Origin: Burkholderiaceae bacterium
GTDB lineage: Bacteria > Pseudomonadota > Gammaproteobacteria > Burkholderiales > Burkholderiaceae
DNA: 5,843 nucleotides
Reading direction: 5' to 3'
Assembly (NCBI GenBank): GCA_947374315.1
Contig: CANCBK010000092.1
Coordinates: 1 to 5,843 of the forward strand
The first letter of the stretch is position 1; each line of letters opens with the position of its first letter. Shown here piece by piece: positions 1 through 5,348 of the stretch. The position numbers and the translations under genes are program-made. The notes beneath the pieces were generated by a model. It had not been told where the DNA came from, made no database searches, and saw nothing but the letters and a program-made list of their open reading frames with translations.

Positions 1-825
1 CGTATGCCAAATAATGCCGCTCTTATAGGAGTTGACATTGCTTTGCGCAGCCTTGATACCAAAATATTGGTGAACACGAGGCAGCTTTTTAATGCCACCA
101 TCAAAAAGAACAAAGTCGTGAATCAGCTCGAGCAAGCGCTGTTTAGAACACATCTTAAGCAGATATTTATCCAACTTAAAGAGTTTGTTATCAGCCTCAT
201 CCTCTTTCCAGCCTAAAAAGAACTTCTCTTCTGTGCCGATTGTTCCGTAACGAAGTCCTTCGGAATCATTCCCAGCGAAGACGATTTGCACTGTTGAGAA
301 AAACCACTCATTGAAGTCTTTTCTCTGATTGGAGAGTAATTGTCGAATACCATCGCCAATGGATGTGCGACTATTTTTTAGCTCAATAACTCCAACTGCT
401 ATGCCATTAACATACAAGACTAAATCTGGGCGACGCTCTAAATTGCCCCGTAAGGTGACTTCCTCAGCTATCGAGAAATCATTATTTTCTGGATGGCTCC
501 AGTCAATGAATTTAACCGTATCTGAAACAGAGCTAGCGTCGACCTTAACGTCAACACCGTAGCGCAATAAGCTGTAGACCGCTTTATTGTTGTCATACAG
601 ACTGCGGTTTGGATTATTTACTTCGGCTCTTAAAAAATATATTGCGCGACTAATTTGATTGGCAGTGTAACCGCGAGATATGAGATGGGGGACAAGTAAA
701 TCTTCCTCAATATTGCTATTTGTTTGATCACTTTTATCACCAAGATATCTGTAACCCAGTTCTCTTTTAAATAGCGAAACAACTCTGTTTTGCGTAGCCC
801 TCTCTGGCAATCCAATGGTACTCAT
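1..825 (-). CDS. hsdR: Type I restriction enzyme subunit HsdR, N-terminal part (runs off the left edge)
   Basis: This is the restriction and translocation subunit of the type I R-M complex, which pumps DNA with ATP and cuts it when the target is unmethylated. I read 275 uninterrupted codons on the minus strand starting MSTIGLPERATQNRV. The N-terminal nuclease core is visible: RRPDL with D134, then VIELK with E148 and K150. This is the D-(13)-E-x-K spacing of the PD-(D/E)xK nuclease of EcoR124-type HsdR. It is followed by AGNDSEGLRYGTIGT (about 184-198), WKEDEAD, and HDFVLFDGGIKKLPR (236-250). The window ends at GIIWHT, which in this family directly precedes the Walker A motif, so the helicase motor and C-terminal domains are outside. 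Family members are usually about 1000 residues, so roughly a quarter is present. The start ATG overlaps the hsdS stop as ATGA, and AGGAAAG lies about 11 bases upstream, which supports this start and translational coupling. The truncation is only the window edge; no frameshift is seen. Confidence 0.96.
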   Translation of the reverse strand, partial: MSTIGLPERATQNRVVSLFKRELGYRYLGDKSDQTNSNIEEDLLVPHLISRGYTANQISRAIYFLRAEVNNPNRSLYDNNKAVYSLLRYGVDVKVDASSVSDTVKFIDWSHPENNDFSIAEEVTLRGNLERRPDLVLYVNGIAVGVIELKNSRTSIGDGIRQLLSNQRKDFNEWFFSTVQIVFAGNDSEGLRYGTIGTEEKFFLGWKEDEADNKLFKLDKYLLKMCSKQRLLELIHDFVLFDGGIKKLPRVHQYFGIKAAQSNVNSYKSGIIWHT

Positions 826-2105
826 ATCAAGCGTGTCTTTCCTGTGAGTAATTCTTGCATCATGCCTTTTTTAAGAGCCATGGTTTTATCGCGGCGTACA
901 ACCAGCCCCAATAACTCTTTATCCATATCAGAGAGTACGATAGCTATGGCAGCCTGCTCATCAACACCTGAAGGCAGACTTATAGGTAATTTTTTCACCA
1001 AACCAGCAGTGTAACTTTGCTGTTTTGTGCCTTGACAATACTTTAATGCCAACGATTTTCCGCAAAAGACATAATAGTGAAACAGATACTCAACAATTAG
1101 CTTTTCCCGAAGCGGGAATACAGCCATACATGATTGATTTGTTGCTGCTGGAGCCCCGACTATCCCACAGGACCCTCGAGTTCCCTCCGCCTCCAACCCA
1201 GTAATCGCCATTAAGAATGTACCTACGGGGTGAATAGTCAGGTTAGTCTCCGTAACAGCTTGGTTGCTTATTTTTTCAATAGTGTCTGTGATGACGTTGT
1301 AATTTAATTCACCACTGGTAATCCAGCGAACATCCCCTTTATAAAATTCTGGACGATTACGCCGTGGGGTCCCTCCACTAAAGCAATGACTTATTAGATC
1401 ACCGAGACGCTTATTTTCCCATTCCCCATCAAATCCTGGAAGTCGAACACGCCCCGTTAGCAGTTGTTGCATGGTAGCTTCCTTGAGCCCACGTTTTTTA
1501 CTAATGATTGCATTTAAAGAATCTAAAAGTGCATCTATATCGCGAAGCGCGGCGGCTATTGCTTGCTGCTCTCGTATTGTGGGACACACGAGCTCAAGCG
1601 ATCTTAATTCCGTTAATCCGATCCGCTTTCTCGTGGATCCAGTTCCAGCATTAGCAGCACGGTTTCTAAAACTTTCAGCATTTATCTGAGTAAAAATAAA
1701 ATATGGATCAAAATTATCTTTATCTACAGCCAATCGTATACCATCCGAACACATTAAATAGCGATCATGTAGGGGGGGAATAATGCAAGCCCGTGCAACG
1801 GGGTCACCCATTTTAGATAAGATAATTTCTCCGGGATAAATATTGCAACTTATCAACTCATCTGCTTTTTCTTTGGATGTAAATATTTCGTAGTCATTTT
1901 TAAATTTACCGTCACCAATATTTTGAAGTTGAATTATTCTCACTCCACGCGTCACGTAATCAGACGATTTAAGATTAGAGCCGAATGGTCCGCCGGTAAA
2001 ACTCCAGCGAACTTTAGAATCAGCGATATCGGATAAAGGCATAACCTTCCAGGACTCTGGAATAATCCCAATTTTTTTCCGTTTATATTTAGCCATCACC
2101 CCCAT
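822..2105 (-). CDS. hsdS: Type I restriction-modification specificity subunit HsdS
   Basis: HsdS is the DNA-recognition subunit. It binds a bipartite target and positions two HsdM and two HsdR subunits. The 427-residue protein has the classic two-repeat plan. TRD1 spans about 18-175, followed by a conserved helical spacer (about 177-222) with REQQAIAAALRDIDALL and MQQLLTGRVRLPGF. TRD2 spans about 228-380, with SGGTPRR, GDVRWITSGEL and TGLEAEGTRG, followed by a second helical spacer (382-427) with DEQAAIAIVLSDMD and MMQELLTGKTRL. The two spacers are clear internal repeats of each other, as expected for a full-length HsdS. The 5' end overlaps hsdM by 10 bases if translation begins at the ATG at 2105. 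A second ATG at 2096 (protein MAKYKRKK...) overlaps the hsdM stop by one base (TGATG) and is equally plausible; neither has a strong Shine-Dalgarno, so reinitiation is likely. The recognised sequence cannot be read from the protein. Confidence 0.96.
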   Translation of the reverse strand: MGVMAKYKRKKIGIIPESWKVMPLSDIADSKVRWSFTGGPFGSNLKSSDYVTRGVRIIQLQNIGDGKFKNDYEIFTSKEKADELISCNIYPGEIILSKMGDPVARACIIPPLHDRYLMCSDGIRLAVDKDNFDPYFIFTQINAESFRNRAANAGTGSTRKRIGLTELRSLELVCPTIREQQAIAAALRDIDALLDSLNAIISKKRGLKEATMQQLLTGRVRLPGFDGEWENKRLGDLISHCFSGGTPRRNRPEFYKGDVRWITSGELNYNVITDTIEKISNQAVTETNLTIHPVGTFLMAITGLEAEGTRGSCGIVGAPAATNQSCMAVFPLREKLIVEYLFHYYVFCGKSLALKYCQGTKQQSYTAGLVKKLPISLPSGVDEQAAIAIVLSDMDKELLGLVVRRDKTMALKKGMMQELLTGKTRLI

Positions 2106-4552
2106 GTGACACCCATTTTTTTCAGATGCTCATCAACACGCTTTGATAGCATCATCACTTCATCGGCGATCTGGGGTAATGGTGATTCATAGCGCTCAAC
2201 CAATTCACGTATTCGCTCAGTTAAGACTTGCGATATGCTATCTAATTCGCTTTGAACGGCAAGGGTCAAATTAGTTATCCATTTATCCTCTACAACCAAG
2301 ATCTTGACCTCATCCACTGATAATTGCCCATATTTTGAGTCAACTTTAGTAATCAATACTTCTTGTGCAGATTTAATCATCCCACTTATGATTGCTTCTT
2401 GCTCAACTAGCGCTAGATAATCCTGCAAGACTTTGCGCTCATCATCAGCATCGTTGTCCTTCTTTATTTCCTTTAATCTAGCTGCAGCGGATGTTTTAGT
2501 CAGCTTATCTTTATCGTTTTTCGCCTCTTCAAGCAAGCCACCCTCAACACCATGCTCCTCTGTCATTTCTTCCAATTGCTGCTCCAATATTAATAATTGA
2601 GATTGAAGTGAATCAATATCAGCCTGATCTTCAGCAAAGTATCGAGAAATTATTAAAGTTGGTGGAATTAATTCGGTGACGTATTTCTTTTTACCCACAA
2701 AATAATCCGGTGTTATTTTATTTTTCTTGCCTTTTTCTTCGATGAGAAGTTTGGGCTGCGAAGCCTTTTTCCACCCATCATCAGCAATGAGATAGCAGTC
2801 ATCCTGCATGGTTTCAACCCAATAGTCCATCAGATGCTGGTATATGTCATAGCAATCAAGCAACTGAGCCTGCTCAAACCCTCTTAATAGCGACTCAGAA
2901 ATGTTCTCAATTAAAGCTTTTGGATGGCCACCCTTATCAAAATCCTTTAGAAGCTTACTGTTGATTTTTACCCAAGCATTAAATAACTCAACGGTCGATT
3001 CATTAAATGCGGTGAACTCCGGATGACTAAAAATGGTTGACTTAATTTCAAAAGGTGGGATACGCAACTGACTGTAGCCCTTGCGGGCATCTTTAAATAA
3101 TGCATCCCGCACAGCGGGGATAACTCGCCAATATGCCTCCAACTCATCTAAGTCATGATTTGGTATTCCACCCCTTAAATGCCCTTCAATATCTTGCAGA
3201 TCCTCCACTTCAGTGCTATCAATATAACGCGGCAAATTTAGGTTGTAGTCATTCTTTGAATCACTGATCTCGACCACAGAAACCATACGAGAAAAGCCCG
3301 GGATATCTACTTGCTTTGCAAAGGTATCAACAATGCGGCGTAGATCTTGTTCGCGCAGTCGATTCTTAGGACCATCCTTACGAAACCCCTTAGAGGCGTC
3401 GATCATAAATATGCCCTTACGCGCATTTGCACCCTCTTTATCAAGCAAAATGATGCAGGCAGGAATACCCGTTCCATAAAACAAGTTTCCAGGTAATCCA
3501 ATAATTGCCTTAATCAGGCCACGTTGAATAAGGTTTTTTCTGATCACTCCTTCAGCATTACCCCTAAATAAAACACCGTGAGGCAAGATGCATGCGCCCT
3601 TACCATTGGGCTTAATAGAACGAAGGATATGAAGTAGATACGCATAGTCCCCTTGTTTGCTTGGCGGAATTCCATACCCCTCAAACCGACCATAAGGATC
3701 CTTATCAGGCGTTAACCCAGTGCTCCAGCGTTTATCGCTAAAGGGTGGATTAGCAACAACATAATCAAATGTTTTCAGGGCTGTGCCATCGGTAAATAAT
3801 GGATTGGCCAATGTATTACCCTGTTTAATATCTGCAGTCGCATAGTCATGCAGGATCATATTCATACGCGCAAGTCCGGCCGTTGCGTTATCTTTTTCCT
3901 GCCCGTAAAGCGTGACTTTTACATCTTTACCACGCTGTGCTTCATCACCAATCTTTAATAGCAGGGAGCCCGAGCCACAGGTCGGGTCATAGACCGTAGT
4001 TTCATTGGTCGTCTTTGCATTACGAATACCCAATATCTGAGCCATGATTCGGCTAACCTCGGCTGGGGTGTAAAACTGCCCCTTACTCTTACCACTTTCA
4101 GTTGCAAAGTGGCGCATGAGGTACTCATAGGCATCACCAAGAAGATCGTCGCCGTCAGCGCGATTTTGAGAAAAATCTAAAGCTGGATTTTCAAAGATAG
4201 CAATTAAGTTGGTAAGTCGATCAACCTTTTCTTTACCGTCTCCCAATTTCGCCGGGTCATTGAAATCAGGCATATCGGACAACTTATTAGCCAGAGCTAG
4301 TGGACCTAGAATTTTCTTGTTGATTTGATCGCCGATATCACTCTTGCCCTTAAGGGCCACCATATCGGCAAAACTTGCGCCAGGAGGAATGACAATAGGG
4401 GCGTATGGCTTTCCGGAGAATTTATCGCTGACGTACTTTAAAAAGAGCAGCACAAGTACATAGTCTTTGTATTGGCTAGCATCCATACCACCGCGCAACT
4501 CGTCACAGGACTGCCAAAGGGATGAGTAGAGCTCCGATTTCTTTATTGCCAT
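2096..4552 (-). CDS. hsdM: Type I restriction-modification methyltransferase subunit HsdM (long form)
   Basis: HsdM is the N6-adenine DNA methyltransferase subunit; it transfers methyl from S-adenosylmethionine to the target chosen by HsdS. Residues 1-150 form the HsdM N-terminal helical domain (KKSELYSSLWQSCDELRGG at 4-22, YVLVLLFLKYVSDKF at 31-45). The catalytic domain follows: GQFYTP (158-163), SAM-binding motif I DPTCGSGSLLLK (189-200), and catalytic motif IV NPPF (268-271). Further conserved blocks are KQGDYAYLLHIL (299-310), LPHGVLFRG (323-331) and GLPGNLFYGTGIPACIILLDK (352-372). At 818 residues it is far longer than the roughly 500-residue EcoKI/EcoR124I type. Residues from about 465 carry an extension with YQHLMDYWVETMQDD (571-585), a charged, predicted coiled-coil stretch (about 641-700) and a conserved-looking end (755-818). 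I recall other long HsdM proteins of this form, so it is probably a subfamily rather than a fusion unique to this locus. It is first in the operon. Only a weak purine-rich AAAGAAAA precedes the ATG, but the N-terminus MAIKKSELYSSLW fits the family. Confidence 0.96.
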   Translation of the reverse strand: MAIKKSELYSSLWQSCDELRGGMDASQYKDYVLVLLFLKYVSDKFSGKPYAPIVIPPGASFADMVALKGKSDIGDQINKKILGPLALANKLSDMPDFNDPAKLGDGKEKVDRLTNLIAIFENPALDFSQNRADGDDLLGDAYEYLMRHFATESGKSKGQFYTPAEVSRIMAQILGIRNAKTTNETTVYDPTCGSGSLLLKIGDEAQRGKDVKVTLYGQEKDNATAGLARMNMILHDYATADIKQGNTLANPLFTDGTALKTFDYVVANPPFSDKRWSTGLTPDKDPYGRFEGYGIPPSKQGDYAYLLHILRSIKPNGKGACILPHGVLFRGNAEGVIRKNLIQRGLIKAIIGLPGNLFYGTGIPACIILLDKEGANARKGIFMIDASKGFRKDGPKNRLREQDLRRIVDTFAKQVDIPGFSRMVSVVEISDSKNDYNLNLPRYIDSTEVEDLQDIEGHLRGGIPNHDLDELEAYWRVIPAVRDALFKDARKGYSQLRIPPFEIKSTIFSHPEFTAFNESTVELFNAWVKINSKLLKDFDKGGHPKALIENISESLLRGFEQAQLLDCYDIYQHLMDYWVETMQDDCYLIADDGWKKASQPKLLIEEKGKKNKITPDYFVGKKKYVTELIPPTLIISRYFAEDQADIDSLQSQLLILEQQLEEMTEEHGVEGGLLEEAKNDKDKLTKTSAAARLKEIKKDNDADDERKVLQDYLALVEQEAIISGMIKSAQEVLITKVDSKYGQLSVDEVKILVVEDKWITNLTLAVQSELDSISQVLTERIRELVERYESPLPQIADEVMMLSKRVDEHLKKMGVTWG

Positions 4553-4636
4553 AATTTTCTTTGTAAATTTCTATTTTGATTCAAAGGCTTACATGAGTAT
4601 TCTAATTTATGTGGTCATCAGCATAATTTCGCTCGC

Positions 4637-4644
4637 GGGTGACC
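4637..4644 (+). promoter_or_regulatory. GGGTGACC motif, candidate operator half-site (copy 1)
   Basis: GGGTGACC occurs here in direct orientation, just downstream of the candidate hsdM -10 box, and again in the opposite orientation at 4759-4766, immediately before the secreted-protein gene. The core GGTNACC is palindromic. A site at each end of a divergent intergenic region is the usual place for an operator, and a WYL regulator is encoded nearby. Further copies lie inside coding sequence (1802-1809 in hsdS, 5032-5039 in the secreted-protein gene), which weakens the case. No binding data can be inferred from sequence alone. Confidence 0.18.
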
Positions 4645-4652
4645 GTACTAGC

Positions 4653-4680
4653 ATATTAAGGCATTAAAAATTACTCCCAA
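4653..4680 (-). promoter_or_regulatory. Weak candidate sigma-70 promoter for hsdMSR
   Basis: On the minus strand, TTGGGA (4680-4675) is followed after 16 bases by TAATAT (4658-4653). Each hexamer matches the consensus at four of six positions. It would start transcription near 4646, giving an untranslated leader of roughly 95 bases before the hsdM ATG. An alternative -10, TAGAAT at 4604-4599 (five of six), lies closer to the gene but has only a poor -35 (TTATGC at 4626-4621). The region is AT-rich, so chance matches are easy; this is a suggestion only. Confidence 0.2.
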
Positions 4681-4716
4681 TATTTGAAATTAGCGGGTTT
4701 TTTCCAAAGCATAAGC

Positions 4717-4735
4717 AGGCTCATCCTATGAGCCT
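4717..4735. repeat. Perfect 8-bp inverted repeat in the intergenic region
   Basis: AGGCTCAT and ATGAGCCT form a perfect 8-bp inverted repeat with a 3-base centre (CCT). It sits 43 bases upstream of the plus-strand secreted-protein start codon. No T-run follows on either strand, so it does not look like an intrinsic terminator. It could be a protein-binding dyad controlling the divergent plus-strand genes or a hairpin in their leader RNA. The AGCGGGTTTTTT nearby at 4692-4703 looks like the right half of a terminator, but no matching left arm is seen. Confidence 0.45.
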
Positions 4736-4758
4736 CACCGCCTCTAATCTCTAAAAAT

Positions 4759-4766
4759 GGTCACCC
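4759..4766 (-). promoter_or_regulatory. GGGTGACC motif, candidate operator half-site (copy 2, inverted)
   Basis: This reads GGTCACCC on the plus strand and is the exact inverse complement of the copy at 4637-4644. It ends 12 bases before the ATG at 4779 and overlaps the region just upstream of the weak ribosome binding site (AAAG at 4767-4770). Binding of a repressor here would be well placed to block expression of the two small plus-strand genes. The assignment is speculative. Confidence 0.18.
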
Positions 4767-4778
4767 AAAGACACTTAT

Positions 4779-5093
4779 ATGAAATATCTACATTTATTAC
4801 TGCTAGCCACTCACTTGGGGCTATTTCCCCTCCCATCCCAAGCGCAGGTCATGACTCTTGAGAACTCGCCGTACAACATGGAAAACAGCCAGTTCAATAT
4901 GGAGAATTCACCGCACAACATGCGCAATAGTCCCTACAACATGGATAACAGTCAATACAACGTTAATTCTAAAAATGGGGTTTATGACAACACAGGGAAT
5001 CGCATTGGTTATGAGGTAAAAGCCCCCAGCGGGGTGACCAACTACTTTGATAACAGTGGCAACCGTATTGGCTACACACCATCAAAGAGATAG
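4779..5093 (+). CDS. Small secreted protein with NSPYN-type heptad repeats
   Basis: This encodes a 104-residue protein of unknown function. Residues 1-22 look like a Sec signal peptide: a lysine at position 2, a hydrophobic core LLLLATHLGLF, and a cleavage-type ending PSQA before QVM. The mature protein begins with five tandem heptads (residues 27-61) of consensus M-[EDR]-N-S-[PQ]-[YFH]-N. It then has two copies of an [FY]DN[TS]GNRIGY motif (69-78 and 90-99) separated by a KAPSGVTNY linker. It has no cysteines and no catalytic-looking residues, so a structural, envelope-associated or extracellular role is more likely than an enzyme. From memory, similar short NSPYN-repeat secreted proteins occur in Burkholderiales, but I cannot verify that. 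The start is supported by the signal peptide; AAAG 8 bases upstream is a weak ribosome binding site. It probably forms a two-gene unit with the 83-residue gene three bases downstream. Codons in the repeats vary between copies, so selection on the protein is likely. Confidence 0.85.
   Translation: MKYLHLLLLATHLGLFPLPSQAQVMTLENSPYNMENSQFNMENSPHNMRNSPYNMDNSQYNVNSKNGVYDNTGNRIGYEVKAPSGVTNYFDNSGNRIGYTPSKR
4857..4961 (+). repeat. Five tandem 21-bp coding repeats (NSPYN heptads)
   Basis: Five in-frame 21-base units encode LENSPYN, MENSQFN, MENSPHN, MRNSPYN and MDNSQYN. The protein units are more alike than the DNA: synonymous changes such as AAC/AAT, TCG/AGC/TCA/AGT and CCG/CCC are spread across copies. 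This suggests old duplications kept by selection on the peptide rather than a recent slippage expansion. Units 1-3-4 carry SP and units 2-5 carry SQ at the same place. Confidence 0.85.
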
Positions 5094-5096
5094 ACC

Positions 5097-5348
5097 ATGT
5101 TGTCTAGTGCAATTATCCTTAGCCTTATCCTACCCTTACAGATCTATGGTGTTGGCGCGCATTTTGAGCCCTTTATTGTTAAGGCCACGATAGACGCTGC
5201 AGTTATTGCTGGCGCACCCTCATCTAAGGCTGCCAGGAAATATGCCTTACTAAGTCAAAGGCCTGAATTCCTGACCTCAGAAACATATCAAGCCTCCGAG
5301 ACCGTCAGCTGGAGACGGCTCTACTTTAGAAAGTATTTTTCCAGCTAG
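5097..5348 (+). CDS. Small hypothetical protein with hydrophobic N-terminus
   Basis: I do not recognise this 83-residue protein. Residues 3-22 are strongly hydrophobic (SAIILSLILPLQIYGVGAHF) and could be a signal peptide or a single membrane anchor, though there is no lysine or arginine before the core. The rest is mixed, with a basic, aromatic C-terminal end (SWRRLYFRKYFSS). The start lies three bases after the stop of the secreted repeat protein, with AAGAGA about 6 bases upstream, so translational coupling is plausible and supports reality of the gene. The stop TAG sits in a CTAG that also supplies the stop of the convergent WYL gene. The lack of a known family and its short length leave some chance that it is not expressed. 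It may be exported together with its upstream neighbour. Confidence 0.55.
   Translation: MLSSAIILSLILPLQIYGVGAHFEPFIVKATIDAAVIAGAPSSKAARKYALLSQRPEFLTSETYQASETVSWRRLYFRKYFSS
5298..5340 (+). terminator. Candidate terminator: two adjacent hairpins and a T-run
   Basis: On the plus strand GAG-A-CCGTC (5298-5306) pairs with GACGG-CTC (5314-5321), with one bulged A. It is directly followed by TACTTT-AG-AAAGTA (5322-5335) and then TTTTT (5336-5340). The second stem is AT-rich and the first is not next to the T-run, so efficiency is doubtful. The structure lies within the last codons of the 83-residue gene, which is where a terminator for the two small genes would have to be because the convergent gene starts to overlap at once. 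Confidence 0.3.

Noticed and set aside
4..562. Plus-strand open frames at 4-216 and 329-562
   Set aside because: They are antisense to the hsdR nuclease coding region, lack family features and are explained as shadows of it.
630..815. A 61-codon minus-strand open frame inside the hsdR start region
   Set aside because: It is out of frame with hsdR, whose own frame from 825 is open and encodes clear family motifs across the same bases.
790..1689. Plus-strand open frames at 790-1014 and 1471-1689
   Set aside because: They lie antisense to hsdS, which is intact with recognisable domains.
3955..4140. A 61-codon minus-strand frame within hsdM
   Set aside because: It is out of frame in the stretch that encodes the SAM-binding motif DPTCGSGS of HsdM.
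4692..4703. AGCGGGTTTTTT as an intrinsic terminator or an attachment-site remnant
   Set aside because: No complementary left arm precedes it, and no second copy or tRNA/tmRNA end is seen in the window.
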